A stretch of DNA of 64,000 nucleotides from Spectribacter acetivorans (GCF_031846305.1 NZ_JAVRHY010000005.1:124001-188000); one strand, 5' to 3'; counted from the stretch's first letter, positions 8,298 through 19,978 are shown. Made by a program: numbers and translations. The notes: generated by a model not told the origin, from the letters alone.

Positions 8298-9176
8298 ATG
8301 ACCGATACAACCGGCTACACGCCCCCCGCCGTCTGGACCTGGGACGCCGAAAGCGGCGGCCGCTTCGCCAGCATCAACCGGCCGATCGCCGGAGCCACAC
8401 ACGACAAGGCACTGTCGGTGGGCAAGCATCCGTTACAGCTGTATTCGATGGCCACGCCGAACGGCGTGAAGGTCACGGTCATGCTCGAGGAGCTGCTGGC
8501 GCTGGGGCATACCGGCGCGGAATACGATGCCTGGCTGGTCAACATCCTGGAGGGCGAGCAGTTTTCCAGCGGCTTCGTCGAGGCCAACCCGAACTCCAAG
8601 ATTCCGGCGCTCATGGACCACAGCACCGCCACGCCCACCCGCGTGTTTGAATCCGGCGCCATCCTGTTGTACCTGGCCGAGAAATTCGGCGCGTTCCTGG
8701 CGACGGAACCGGCGGCGCGCACGGAGACGATCAACTGGCTGTTCTGGCAGATGGGCAGCGCGCCGTACCTGGGCGGCGGCTTCGGGCACTTCTACGCCTA
8801 CGCGCCGGAACCGATGGAATACCCCATCAACCGCTTCACCATGGAAGTGAAGCGTCAGCTGGACGTGCTCGACCGGCATCTGGCGGACAACGCCTTCCTG
8901 GCCGGCGAGGACTACAGCATTGCCGACATGGCCAACTGGCCCTGGTACGGCGCGCTGGCCAAGGGCGTACTCTACGACGCTGCCGAATTCCTGCAGGTAC
9001 AGGAGTACCGCAACCTGCAGCGCTGGGCCGATGACATTGATGCCCGGCCGGCGGTGCAGCGCGGCCGCATGGTCAACCGGGTGTGGGGCGACCCGGCCGA
9101 GCAGCTTCCCGAACGTCATGACGCCAGCGATTTCGAGCATCGCACCAAAGACAAGCTGGACGCCGCGGCCGGCTAA
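8298..9176 (+). CDS. yghU: YghU-type glutathione S-transferase (disulfide-bond oxidoreductase)
   Basis: The protein has 292 residues from the ATG at 8298 (GAGG just upstream), close to the ~288 of E. coli YghU. The long N-terminus (TGYTPPAVWTWD, FASINRPIAGATHD) precedes a thioredoxin-fold GST domain with the glutathione-contact segment NPNSKIPALMD and FESGAILLYLAEKFG. It is followed by the all-helical C-terminal domain with YSIADMANWPWYGAL. YghU-type proteins bind two glutathiones and show disulfide-reductase activity. It is probably monocistronic: a terminator precedes it and the EamA gene begins 44 bp later. Confidence 0.9.
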   Translation: MTDTTGYTPPAVWTWDAESGGRFASINRPIAGATHDKALSVGKHPLQLYSMATPNGVKVTVMLEELLALGHTGAEYDAWLVNILEGEQFSSGFVEANPNSKIPALMDHSTATPTRVFESGAILLYLAEKFGAFLATEPAARTETINWLFWQMGSAPYLGGGFGHFYAYAPEPMEYPINRFTMEVKRQLDVLDRHLADNAFLAGEDYSIADMANWPWYGALAKGVLYDAAEFLQVQEYRNLQRWADDIDARPAVQRGRMVNRVWGDPAEQLPERHDASDFEHRTKDKLDAAAG

Positions 9177-9220
9177 CCGGCACCCGTGCCGCGCCGCGCC
9201 TGATCCGGCCCCGTTCGGCC

Positions 9221-10114
9221 ATGCCCGCCGGCTGGTTCGCCTATGTGCTGCTGACCGGCACCGCCATGGCCTGGGGTGCCAACGCGGTGGCCGGCAAGCT
9301 GGCGGCGGGCCATGTCGACCCGATCGTGCTGACCCATCTGCGCTGGGGCTGCGCGGCGCTGGTGATACTGCCCTTCGCCTGGCCGCATCTGCGGCATGAC
9401 TGGCCGCTGGTGCGACAGCACGCCGGGTTGCTGTTCCTTTACGGCCTGATCGGCTTCGGCGCGTTCAACATCGCGCTCTACAGTGCGCTGAACTACACCA
9501 GCGCCGTGAACGTGGTGATCGAACAGGCCGGCATGCCCGGCATGATCTTCCTGCTGAGTTTCCTGTTCCTGCGCCAGCGGCCGGTACCGGCGCAGCTGGT
9601 CGGGTTCCTGATGACCGCGGCCGGGGTGGCGGTGGTGGTCTCCGCCGGTGATCTCGCCCGCCTGCTCACGCTGTCACTCAACCGGGGTGACGCGCTGATG
9701 CTGGTGGCCATCGTCTGCTACAGCGCCTACGCCGTGGCGCTGCGTTTCCGACCACCGATTCACTGGCTGAGCTTCATCGCGGCGATTGCCGCGGCCGCCT
9801 GGCTGGCCACGCTACCGGTGGCAGCCTGGCGGATCACCGCGGACCCGGCGGGCTGGCCGGACCTGACCGGCTGGGGCGTGGTGCTGTTCGCGGCCGTGGT
9901 GCCCGGGGTGCTGGCCCAGGCGGCCTTCATCCGCGGCACCGAACTGATCGGCGCCAACCGCGCCGGCCTGTTCATCAATCTGGTGCCGCTGTTCGGCACC
10001 GGTTTTTCCGTGCTGCTGCTGGGCGAGGCCTTCCACGCGTTTCACGCCCTGGCGCTCGCGCTGGTGCTGGGCGGTATCGCCCTGGCCGAACGCAGCCGGG
10101 GCGCCACGGGCTGA
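9221..10114 (+). CDS. EamA/DMT-family transporter
   Basis: The protein has 297 residues and is composed almost entirely of about ten hydrophobic helices, in two repeated EamA halves (about 5-140 and 150-292). The first half opens with YVLLTGTAMAWGANAVAGKL, and the end of each repeat shows the usual conserved pattern (for example LVGFLMTAAGVAVVV and LALALVLGGIALAE). Members export amino acids or other metabolites across the inner membrane; the substrate cannot be deduced. The next gene is convergent. Confidence 0.9.
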   Translation: MPAGWFAYVLLTGTAMAWGANAVAGKLAAGHVDPIVLTHLRWGCAALVILPFAWPHLRHDWPLVRQHAGLLFLYGLIGFGAFNIALYSALNYTSAVNVVIEQAGMPGMIFLLSFLFLRQRPVPAQLVGFLMTAAGVAVVVSAGDLARLLTLSLNRGDALMLVAIVCYSAYAVALRFRPPIHWLSFIAAIAAAAWLATLPVAAWRITADPAGWPDLTGWGVVLFAAVVPGVLAQAAFIRGTELIGANRAGLFINLVPLFGTGFSVLLLGEAFHAFHALALALVLGGIALAERSRGATG

Positions 10115-10134
10115 GCACCCCGGCTGCGTTCGCG

Positions 10135-11121
10135 TCAGCGAATGGCGGTGGGATTCACGATCGCCTGGACGCCGCCGGTGAAGCGCGGGGCCCCCAGCAC
10201 GAACATGAACTCGGACACCCCGTCCGCCACCAGCTCGGCGGTATCCATGTTTTCCAGAATGTAGATGCCGTTGCGGGCCAGCAGCTCCTGATGCACCTCG
10301 AATACGCCGACGCCTTCCTCGAAGGGGATCACTTCCAGGCCCCAGGTATCGGCGCCGGCGGCGACCACGTTCTTCTCCGCCAGGTAGCGGGCGCCGTCCA
10401 GTCCCAGGCCGGGTTCGGCGGTGATGTAGCGCTCGTCGTCCTCGCCCACCAGGTCCAGCCAGCCGGTGTGGAACAGCACCACGTCGCCCTCGCGGATCTC
10501 GATTCCCTGGGCCTTCGCCTGGGCCCGGATTTCCTCGCGGTTGAAGGCGGTGCCTTCGTCCAGCACGGCCTGATCGAAGTGGTCGGTCATGTCCAGCACC
10601 ACCCCGCGGGTGACCATGTTGGGCACCTGATGGATGCCCAGCGCGGTCAGCCCGTCGCCCTGCACGAACTCGCTGGCGGGGTGACAGTTGTAGTAGACGT
10701 TGTCGATGCCGATGTGGCCGAGCCCGTCGATCTGCGAGCCGATACCCACATAGCCCATGTGGATGTCGTCGTTGAACACCGTCTGCGACTCGCCGATGCT
10801 GGCCCCGCCGGCCTGACCGGGCTGGGTGACGACCATCGACCAGGAACGGGAACCGTAGGCCGGCGTATCGGCGTTGGTTTCTGCCCCCAGCCCGTAGACC
10901 TTGCCCCTGGTGACCAGCTTGGCCGCGGCCCGGGCGCGTTCCTCGGTGAGCAGGTTGGCGGCACCGATTTCATCGCCCGGTCCCCATTCCGACTGGCACC
11001 ATTCCGGCGCATCGGGCGCCTCGGCCGGCAGGGGCTTGTCGTCGTTGTCGGCCGCGCCGGCGGCACCGGCGATCAGGGCGGCGGTCAGAGCGATAGTCCG
11101 CGTCGCGATTGTCAGGTGCAT
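10135..11121 (-). CDS. Exported cyclase-family (metal-dependent arylformamidase-like) hydrolase
   Basis: The protein has 328 residues with an N-terminal Sec signal (about 1-22, ending near AGAAGA-ADN). The start has a GGAGGAG ribosome site. The body matches the cyclase/kynurenine-formamidase fold: the metal-binding motif appears as GIGSQIDGLGHIG, in place of the common HxGTHxDxPxH, followed by VVLDMTDH and VVLFHTGWLDL. The family includes Mn-dependent amidohydrolases such as arylformamidase and isatin hydrolase. A periplasmic location is inferred from the signal peptide. No tryptophan-catabolism gene is nearby, so the substrate is unknown. Confidence 0.85.
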   Translation of the reverse strand: MHLTIATRTIALTAALIAGAAGAADNDDKPLPAEAPDAPEWCQSEWGPGDEIGAANLLTEERARAAAKLVTRGKVYGLGAETNADTPAYGSRSWSMVVTQPGQAGGASIGESQTVFNDDIHMGYVGIGSQIDGLGHIGIDNVYYNCHPASEFVQGDGLTALGIHQVPNMVTRGVVLDMTDHFDQAVLDEGTAFNREEIRAQAKAQGIEIREGDVVLFHTGWLDLVGEDDERYITAEPGLGLDGARYLAEKNVVAAGADTWGLEVIPFEEGVGVFEVHQELLARNGIYILENMDTAELVADGVSEFMFVLGAPRFTGGVQAIVNPTAIR

Positions 11122-11262
11122 ATCCGGGTCTCCTCCGTGTTGTCGGTGTGAGTGTACTTACTCATCGCTCGGCGAGCAGGCCCACCGGGCCGCCGCGTGA
11201 AGTGGCCGGCGCCTGTGGGTACACTAAGACGCGTCATCCGTTCGTGATTCGCAACCCAACGC

Positions 11263-12801
11263 ATGAGTCAATCGGCCAAGGCCTCGACGGTAGCTGCCGA
11301 AAGCCTGCTGACCGCGGTCGCCGAACAGGTTGCCGGGGCCGGCGATCTGGAAGGCCTGACCCGGCCGCTACTGAACATCTTGCAACGCCTGACCGGGCTG
11401 GATTCGGTGTATCTCACCGCGATCGACTGGCAGGCCGATCAGCAGCAGATCCTGTTTTCGCAGAACAGCGGTGACATGACTATCGGCGAGGGGCTGGTGG
11501 TGCCCTGGCACGACACGCTGTGTCGCCGCGCGCTGGACGAGAACCGCTTTCTCACCACCGATGTGCCGGTGCGCTGGGGCGATTCCGAAGCGGCCCGGGC
11601 GCTCAATATCCAGACCTATGCCAGTGTCCCGGTCAAGGCCGACGACGGCGAGATTTTCGGCACCTTGTGCGGCGCCAGCGACCATGTCGCCCCGGTGCCG
11701 GAAGGGACGGAGTCAGTGATGTCGCTGTTCGCCCAGCTGGTGGCCCACCAGATCCAGCTCGAGCGTGCTGCCAGTCACGCCCGGCAACGGGCGCGCCAGG
11801 CCGAGGACGCGGCCCGCTCGTTCCAGGGCATCGCCGCGCTGGCCGAGCAGTGTTCCGGTGCCACCGTTCTGGAGGAGGCCCTGCATGGCTGCGCGGGGGT
11901 GCTCGATTCCATCTGGACCGACGTCACCGTGCGCACCTGCCACCCGGCCGACGAGGGGCCGGCCAAGCCGGTGGTCCGGGCGTTCATGAACTGGCTGATC
12001 GGCCAGCAGCTGACACCCGACGGCGCCGGCTGGTGGAACCGGCGTGACGATCCGGACGTGTTCGAGGCCGCCGGCGAGTTGGTCGGCCCGGATATCGTGG
12101 GCATCGGCGTGGCCTGCGCGATGCGTCGCGGCCAGAGCGCGGGGTCGGTGCTGGTACTGGCCCGTGCCCTGCCCAGCCAGGGGCTGGCCGCGCAGCAGAT
12201 GCTTACCGGCCTGGCCCTGCATCTGTCGCTGCTGGTCACCCGGCTGGAGCTGCGCGAGTCGCTCGAGGCCTCCTATCGGGAGATCGAACGGCAGGCCCGG
12301 CTGGACCCGCTCACGGCCCTGCCCAACCGGCGCCAGCTGGAGGAAGAAGGCGAACGGCTGCGTGCCCGGGCGGTTCGTCATGGCGGCCGGGTGTGCGCGG
12401 CCTTTGTCGATCTGGACGGCTTCAAGCAGATCAACGATGACCACGGCCACGACGCCGGTGACCGCTTCCTGATGCAGGTGGCCGTCTCGCTGCAGACCGT
12501 CACCCGGGCCGAGGAAATCTGTGCCCGTTACGGGGGTGACGAGTTCGTGCTGCTGGCGCTGGTCCCGGAGCATGAGGCGGATGCCTTTCATGACGCCGTG
12601 CGAGATCGTCTGGAAGAGGCGGTCCGCGGTCATTACGACCTGGGCGACGCCAGCATCGACTATCCCGGCGCCAGCGTGGGTGTAACCATCCAGGCCAGCG
12701 CCGAGGAGTCGCTGGCGGACCTGCTGGTACGGGCCGACGAAGCGATGTACGAGGTCAAGCGCCGGCGGCGGGGCGAGGGGGCTTCGGGCCGCCGCGATTG
12801 A
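11263..12801 (+). CDS. GAF-GGDEF diguanylate cyclase
   Basis: The protein has 512 residues. An N-terminal GAF domain (about 15-175) is followed by a coiled-coil segment, a second poorly conserved GAF-like region (about 185-330) and a GGDEF domain (about 345-505). The cyclase signature RYGGDEFVLL is intact and the domain begins with LDPLTALPNRRQLEEEG, so activity is likely. No membrane helix is seen. It synthesises c-di-GMP in response to an unknown cytoplasmic ligand. Confidence 0.93.
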   Translation: MSQSAKASTVAAESLLTAVAEQVAGAGDLEGLTRPLLNILQRLTGLDSVYLTAIDWQADQQQILFSQNSGDMTIGEGLVVPWHDTLCRRALDENRFLTTDVPVRWGDSEAARALNIQTYASVPVKADDGEIFGTLCGASDHVAPVPEGTESVMSLFAQLVAHQIQLERAASHARQRARQAEDAARSFQGIAALAEQCSGATVLEEALHGCAGVLDSIWTDVTVRTCHPADEGPAKPVVRAFMNWLIGQQLTPDGAGWWNRRDDPDVFEAAGELVGPDIVGIGVACAMRRGQSAGSVLVLARALPSQGLAAQQMLTGLALHLSLLVTRLELRESLEASYREIERQARLDPLTALPNRRQLEEEGERLRARAVRHGGRVCAAFVDLDGFKQINDDHGHDAGDRFLMQVAVSLQTVTRAEEICARYGGDEFVLLALVPEHEADAFHDAVRDRLEEAVRGHYDLGDASIDYPGASVGVTIQASAEESLADLLVRADEAMYEVKRRRRGEGASGRRD

Positions 12802-12820
12802 GCGAGGCGGTGCTGCCCCG

Positions 12821-12955
12821 TCAGGCTGAGACCACCACCGGTTTCACCACGCGGGCGGGTTCCGTGGCAGCTGCGGCTTCGTTGATGTCCTGAAAGTCGA
12901 AGGTTTCAATCAGCCGGCCGAACGGAAACCTCCCGGCCTGCCGTTTCCGCTCGGT
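12821..12955 (-). pseudogene. 3' remnant of a zinc-type alcohol dehydrogenase gene
   Basis: Read on the minus strand, about 45 codons ending in TGA at 12821 encode RFPFGRLIETFDFQDINEA, then VVKPVVVS. This is the characteristic C-terminus of NAD(P)-dependent medium-chain alcohol dehydrogenases (the FPFDRLV..Y.FD.IN.A region). No start codon, nucleotide fold or zinc ligands precede it; it runs straight into the katG terminator region. It is inferred to be a deletion remnant. Confidence 0.7.
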
Positions 12956-12980
12956 TTGTGGGTAATGTCAACCGCCCAAC

Positions 12981-13014
12981 AAAAAAGGCGACGCCCCGGC
13001 CCGGGACGCCGCCT
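12981..13014 (-). terminator. Terminator downstream of katG
   Basis: On the minus strand an ~11-bp GC-rich imperfect stem (GGCGGCGTCCC with GGGGCGTCGCC) is followed by TTTTTT. It lies about 60 bp beyond the katG stop. Confidence 0.85.
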
Positions 13015-13033
13015 TCATTCGGGTCGGGCGATG

Positions 13034-13066
13034 TCGGCGGTATCCGGCAGGCCCGGATACCGCCGA
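13034..13066. repeat. Perfect 14-bp inverted repeat between katG and its terminator
   Basis: TCGGCGGTATCCGG and its exact complement flank the loop CAGGC. It sits directly after the katG stop and lacks a U-run, so it is more likely an mRNA 3'-end stabiliser or a dispersed palindrome than a terminator. Confidence 0.7.
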
Positions 13067-13076
13067 TCGCCACCTA

Positions 13077-15296
<2,220 letters not shown>

Positions 15297-16068
15297 AACG
15301 TTTCCTCCTGTCGTATCTAGGCTTTAGTCCTCGCCAGGGGACACAAGGTAGTGCCCCGGCATCTATATGACAAATAAATTCTTTCTGAGGGATTGATAGT
15401 TTTTGCGAATTAATCGTACGGGTGCGAATGGCGCCAATGCTGCAGGCTCGCGGTATTCGTTGACAGTTCTGAGACAGGCGTTACACGGCGGGGGTTCAGC
15501 GGCATTGATCGGGCCTGTTTGCGCCGTCCGTAGGGCGCCATTCATGGCGCCTCTTCACTCGGGCATACCGGCACAAGCCGAGCGTAGCCCGCGTTCCGTG
15601 TTTTCAGGATGGCGAGGAAGAGGATTCCGCCCCGCTGACGCGGGCCGGGTAACTTTCTTGTGCGACAAGAAAGTCACCAAAGAAACGCTTCCGGCGGGCG
15701 AGTCCTGCCTCGAACGGGGTTCGAGGCAGGATGCCCTGTGCGCTTCGGTCGGCGAGGGGGTGTTTCGACGGGTCATCCATGACCCGGCGAAAACCGCGCG
15801 CCCGTCCTGGGCGCGCCCCTTCGGGCCGGGAACCTCGCCGCCCTGCAGTGCTCAGCTCGTCCCGACGGGAATCAAGAGTTGCCAAAGCCCGGTGGGGTCG
15901 CGTCTTCCCTCCCGTTAGCGAGCCCTGAGAGCTATCGGCCAAACCGGGCAACGTGTCCTCGCATATGCCCACGAACCCACGCTGCGCCCGCTTATCGGCT
16001 GGCTGCACATCCGGTCGCCTGTATATTCGGTGGCACCCATTGCCGTTTTCGCGCCCCGGAGCCCATTC
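15297..16068. repeat. Gene-free stretch with repeat-like palindromes
   Basis: No convincing gene is seen in these ~770 bp. Two palindromes stand out: 15652-15674 (ACTTTCTTG with its complement around TGCGA) and 15703-15731 (a 13-bp perfect stem beginning TCCTGCCTCGAAC, loop GGG). The surrounding segment (about 15590-15930) resembles the dispersed intergenic repeats of GC-rich gammaproteobacteria that are often mis-called as short proteins. That resemblance is from memory and has not been checked by a search. Confidence 0.5.
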
Positions 16069-16899
16069 ATGACCGTGTCTCGCGCCAGTTTCACCCATCG
16101 CGGGCTGACCCTGTCCTATCGGGATTCCGCGCCCGGTGACGACCAGCGCCCGGCGGTGCTTCTGCTGCACGGTTTCCCCGATTCGGGTGCCATGTGGGCG
16201 GCGCAGATCAGCGCCCTGCACGCCGACGGGTTTCGCTGCATTGCGCCCGACACCGTGGGCTGTGGCGACTCCGACATGGCGCCGAAGCTGGGTGATTACA
16301 ACATCGTGGCGATCGCCGGCGATCATGTCGCGCTGCTCGATCACCTGGGTATCGAGCGGGCCCACATTGTTGGTCACGACTGGGGCGGCTGGGCGGCCTG
16401 GCTGATCGCCGGACTTTATCCGTCGCGGGTGCATCGCCTGGCGGTATTGTCGGTGGGCCACCCCACGGCCTATGCGCGCGCCGGCATCGCGCAGAAGCTG
16501 GCCGCCTGGTACATCGGTTTCTTCCTGCTGGGCGGGGTGACCGAGTACGTGCTCGGCAGCCGCGGGCCGCTGGGCCTGGCGCGAATGCTGTCCGGCTCGC
16601 ACCCGGACCCGGACGAGGTGGTGGCCCGGCTGTCGGCACCCGGCCGCCTGACGGCTGGTCTGCGCATCTACCGCGCCAGCATGGGCAGCATCCTGTTTCG
16701 CCGCCAGCCGACGATAACGGCACCGACGCTGGGCATCTGGAGCAAGGGGGACCCCTATCTGGTCGCGGCGCAGATGCGCGATTCCCGGCAGTATGTCGAC
16801 GCCGAGTGGCAGTGCGAGACCATCGATGGCGGTCACTGGATACCGCTGGAGCATCCCAACTGGCTGGGCGACCGGTTGCGTCGTTTCCTCAGCGCCTGA
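16069..16899 (+). CDS. Alpha/beta-hydrolase, epoxide-hydrolase-like
   Basis: The protein has 276 residues from the ATG at 16069. The oxyanion motif LLLHGFPDSGAMW and the nucleophile elbow VGHDWGGWAAW (Asp nucleophile, as in epoxide hydrolases and haloalkane dehalogenases) are clear, and the catalytic His is in DGGHWIPLEHPN. The hydrophobic cap segment (about 140-185) fits the epoxide-hydrolase-like branch. There is no signal peptide. The neighbours are unrelated, so the natural substrate is unknown. Confidence 0.85.
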   Translation: MTVSRASFTHRGLTLSYRDSAPGDDQRPAVLLLHGFPDSGAMWAAQISALHADGFRCIAPDTVGCGDSDMAPKLGDYNIVAIAGDHVALLDHLGIERAHIVGHDWGGWAAWLIAGLYPSRVHRLAVLSVGHPTAYARAGIAQKLAAWYIGFFLLGGVTEYVLGSRGPLGLARMLSGSHPDPDEVVARLSAPGRLTAGLRIYRASMGSILFRRQPTITAPTLGIWSKGDPYLVAAQMRDSRQYVDAEWQCETIDGGHWIPLEHPNWLGDRLRRFLSA

Positions 16900-16973
16900 T
16901 CCCGCGCCCGGGGGCATCCGAGACGGCCGACTGGCCTGCCCCGGTTGGCTGCACGGAATGAATCAGAGGTTCC

Positions 16974-18677
16974 TTAGAACAACCCCTCGATATGCCCATC
17001 CGCATGCATCCGGATATCCGCCGCCGCGGGCCGCCGCGGCAGACCGGGCATGGTCATGATTTCGCCGCAGATCACCACGATGAAGCCCGCGCCGGCGGAC
17101 AGCCGTACTTCGCGTACCGGGATGGTGTGACCGCTGGGGGCGCCACGCAGGTTGGGATCGGTGGTGAAGCTGTACTGGGTCTTGGCGATGCACACCGGGA
17201 AATGCCCGTAACCGGCTTTTTCCAGGTTCTTGAGGCGGGCGCGGATGGCGTGACCCGCGTCGACGTCCGCGGCGCCGTAAATCTTCTGTGCCACGGTGCG
17301 GATCTTGTCCAGCAACTCCATGTCGTCCGGGTAGATCGGCTTGAAGTCCGCTTCGTCGCGGGCCGCCACCTCGGTGACGGTACGGGCCAGGTCGGCCGCG
17401 CCGGCGCCGCCGTCGGCGAAGTGGGTGCATAGCGAGGTTTCCACGCCTTCCGTGCGCATCTCCTCGGCGATGGCGTCGAGTTCGGCGTCGGTGTCGGAGG
17501 GGAAGCGGTTGATCGCCACGATCGCCGGCACGCCGTAGGACCGGATGTTGCGGATGTGCCGGCGCAGGTTGTCGCAGCCCTTGCGCACGGCTTCCACATC
17601 CTCTTCCTCCAGATGCTGCACCGCGTTGCCGCCGTGCACTTTCAGCGCCCGGGCGGTGGCCACGATCACCGCGGCGGCCGGCTTGAGGCCGGACATGCGG
17701 CACTTGATGTCGAAGAATTTCTCGGCCCCCAGATCGGCGCCGAAGCCGGCCTCGGTGACCACGTAATCGGCCAGCTTCAGCGCGGCCCGGGTGGCGATCA
17801 CCGAGTTGCAGCCGTGGGCGATGTTGGCGAACGGGCCGCCGTGCACGAACACCGGCGTGTTCTCCAGCGTCTGCACCAGGTTGGGCCTGATCGCATCCTT
17901 GAGCAGCACCGCCATGGCGCCGTCGGCTTCCAGATCGGCCGCGGTCACCGGCTGGCGGTCGCGGGTTTCGGCCACCACGATGCGGGCCAGGCGCGCCTGC
18001 AGGTCGGCCATGTCGGTGGCCAGGCAGAGAATGGCCATGATCTCGGAGGCCACGGTGATGTCGAAGCCGTCCTCGCGCGGCATGCCGTTGCCGGTGCCCA
18101 GGCCGATCACGATGTCGCGCAGGGCGCGCTCGTTCATGTCCATCACCCGGCGCCAGCTCACCCGGCGCGGATCGAGATTGAGCTCGTTGCGCCAGTTGAT
18201 GTGGTTGTCGATCATCGCCGCCAGCAGGTTGTGGGCCATGCCGATGGCGTGCATGTCGCCGGTGAAGTGCAGATTGAGATCGTCCATGGGCACCACCTGC
18301 GCGTGCCCGCCGCCGGCCGCGCCGCCCTTCATGCCGAAGCAGGGGCCGAGGCTGGGTTCACGCAGGCAGGCGGCCACGTTCTCGCCGGCCGCCGACAGCG
18401 CGTCGGTCAGGCCCACGGTGGTGGTGGTCTTGCCCTCGCCGGGCGGGGTGGGCGTCAGGCCGGTCACCAGGATCAGCTTGCCGTCCGGCCGGTCCGCCAG
18501 CGAGGCGATGTAATCCAGATCGATCTTGGCCTTGGTATGGCCATAGGGCGCCATGGCTTCCCATGGCACCCCCAGTCGCTCGCCGATCTCGCGGATGGGC
18601 TTGAGGGTGGCGGCCCGGGCAATCGCGGCGTCGCCGTTCGGCGGTTTCGTGAGCTTCTCGTCGTTGCGTTTGGTCAC
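16974..18677 (-). CDS. fhs: Formate-tetrahydrofolate ligase
   Basis: The protein has 567 residues. It catalyses ATP-dependent formylation of tetrahydrofolate to 10-formyl-THF (EC 6.3.4.3). The P-loop-like segment TPPGEGKTTTTVGLTDAL, the stretch PCFGMKGGAAGGG and the HFTGDMHAIGMAHNLLAA region are hallmarks of the family, and length agrees with ~555-560 residues elsewhere. folD lies just upstream on the same strand (112 bp gap), so the two genes form a one-carbon pair that interconverts formate, 10-formyl-THF and methylene-THF. Confidence 0.97.
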   Translation of the reverse strand: MTKRNDEKLTKPPNGDAAIARAATLKPIREIGERLGVPWEAMAPYGHTKAKIDLDYIASLADRPDGKLILVTGLTPTPPGEGKTTTTVGLTDALSAAGENVAACLREPSLGPCFGMKGGAAGGGHAQVVPMDDLNLHFTGDMHAIGMAHNLLAAMIDNHINWRNELNLDPRRVSWRRVMDMNERALRDIVIGLGTGNGMPREDGFDITVASEIMAILCLATDMADLQARLARIVVAETRDRQPVTAADLEADGAMAVLLKDAIRPNLVQTLENTPVFVHGGPFANIAHGCNSVIATRAALKLADYVVTEAGFGADLGAEKFFDIKCRMSGLKPAAAVIVATARALKVHGGNAVQHLEEEDVEAVRKGCDNLRRHIRNIRSYGVPAIVAINRFPSDTDAELDAIAEEMRTEGVETSLCTHFADGGAGAADLARTVTEVAARDEADFKPIYPDDMELLDKIRTVAQKIYGAADVDAGHAIRARLKNLEKAGYGHFPVCIAKTQYSFTTDPNLRGAPSGHTIPVREVRLSAGAGFIVVICGEIMTMPGLPRRPAAADIRMHADGHIEGLF

Positions 18678-18789
18678 CGTCGGTGTCTCCTCGTCCGGTC
18701 AAGGCGCCGGGCGGTCCCGACGCACCCCGCGTCACGCCTGGCGTGACCCTGCATGGTTGGAAGTTCCCGTTGCCGGGTTCGCGATTGGT

Positions 18790-19701
18790 TCAGTCGTCGG
18801 CCGGCAGCGGCAGGCCCTTCTGCTGGCAGGCGGCCCGCACCGTGTTGTGCAGCAGGCAGGCAATGGTCATGGGACCGACGCCGCCCGGCACCGGGGTGAT
18901 GGCCCCGGCTACCTCGGCCGCTGCGGCGTAATTCACATCGCCCACCAGGCGGCGCTTGCCGTCCGCGTTGGCCTCGAGCCGGTTGATGCCCACGTCGATG
19001 ACGGTGGCCCCCGGCTTGATCCAGTCGCCCTGCACGAATTTCGGCCGGCCCACGGCCGCCACCAGAATGTCGGCCTGGCGGCACAGACCGGGCAGGTCGC
19101 GGGTCTTCGAATGGGCCACGGTCACGGTGCAGTTTTCCCGCAGCAGCAGGTTGGCCAGCGGCTTGCCGACGATGTTGGAGCGGCCCACGATCACCGCGTG
19201 CCGCCCGGCCAGATCATTGCCGAGCGTGTGCTGCAGCAACAGCACGCAGCCCAGCGCGGTGCAGGGCACGGGCGGGCTGCCGCCGTTCCACAGCCGACCG
19301 GTATTGACCTCGTGAAAGCCGTCCACGTCCTTGTCCGGGTCGATGGCGGCCAGCACGGCGTCCTCGGAAATCTGAGCCGGCAGGGGCAGCTGCACCAGAA
19401 TGCCGTTGACGGCCGGGTCCCGGTTGAGCTTGTCGATCAGGGCGAGCAACTCGTCCGCCGAGGTGTCCTCGTCCAGATAATGCTCGAAGGATTCCATGCC
19501 CGCGGCCAGCGAGGCCTTGCGCTTGTGGCTGACGTAGACCTGGCTGGCCTCGTCGCCACCGACCAGCACCACGGCCAGTCCCGGGGTCACGCCGTGGTCG
19601 GCCTGCAGGGCGGCGACTTCGCGGGCGATGCGTTCGCGGATTTCACCGCCGATCACCTTGCCGTCGATGCGGGTGGCGGCGGTTTCGGTCGTGGTAGTCA
19701 T
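18790..19701 (-). CDS. folD: FolD bifunctional methylene-THF dehydrogenase/cyclohydrolase
   Basis: The protein has 303 residues from the ATG at 19701. The frame extends upstream to 19869, but that extension has no family similarity. The catalytic Tyr and Lys are in QVYVSHKRKASLAAG, and the NADP-binding signatures are VIVGRSNIVGKPLANLL and PVPGGVGPMTIACLL. FolD interconverts 5,10-methylene-THF and 10-formyl-THF. Its position upstream of fhs on the same strand suggests co-expression. Confidence 0.96.
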   Translation of the reverse strand: MTTTTETAATRIDGKVIGGEIRERIAREVAALQADHGVTPGLAVVLVGGDEASQVYVSHKRKASLAAGMESFEHYLDEDTSADELLALIDKLNRDPAVNGILVQLPLPAQISEDAVLAAIDPDKDVDGFHEVNTGRLWNGGSPPVPCTALGCVLLLQHTLGNDLAGRHAVIVGRSNIVGKPLANLLLRENCTVTVAHSKTRDLPGLCRQADILVAAVGRPKFVQGDWIKPGATVIDVGINRLEANADGKRRLVGDVNYAAAAEVAGAITPVPGGVGPMTIACLLHNTVRAACQQKGLPLPADD

Positions 19702-19945
19702 GGCGCCTCGTGGTTCAAGTGTGTCGCGTGGCATCGACCGGGCGGCAAGGGCTCGCCTCGCATAGCCCGACCATTGCGAGCCGCGCGAAAGGCGAGCAAG
19801 GATACCGATTAATGCCGGTAATTCCGAATCCTCGCCTTGTGCGGGAATGGATGCCGCGCATCGGCGCATTCACGATGGTTGCGCGGCCAGGCGGCGCGCT
19901 CCTGTCAACGGAACCGGCATGCCGCAGTACCTCGGGCAGGTTTTT

Positions 19946-19962
19946 TTAACGTTTAACGTTAA
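19946..19962 (+). promoter_or_regulatory. Palindromic operator candidate of the higBA operon
   Basis: TTAACGTT and AACGTTAA form a perfect 17-bp palindrome around a central T. It ends 16 bp before the higB start. HigA-family antitoxins repress their own promoter through such palindromes, so this is the likely HigA operator. Confidence 0.7.
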
Positions 19963-19978
19963 GTGATATATTCAGGCC

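Noticed and set aside
15403..15918. 171-codon plus-strand open frame between katG and the epoxide-hydrolase-like gene
   Set aside because: Low-complexity Arg/Ser/Pro/Ala composition, overlapping frames on both strands, strong palindromes and no ribosome site point to a non-coding repeat.
17556..18746. 396-codon plus-strand frame antisense to fhs
   Set aside because: Same codon-bias artefact; Fhs on the opposite strand is full length with clear motifs.
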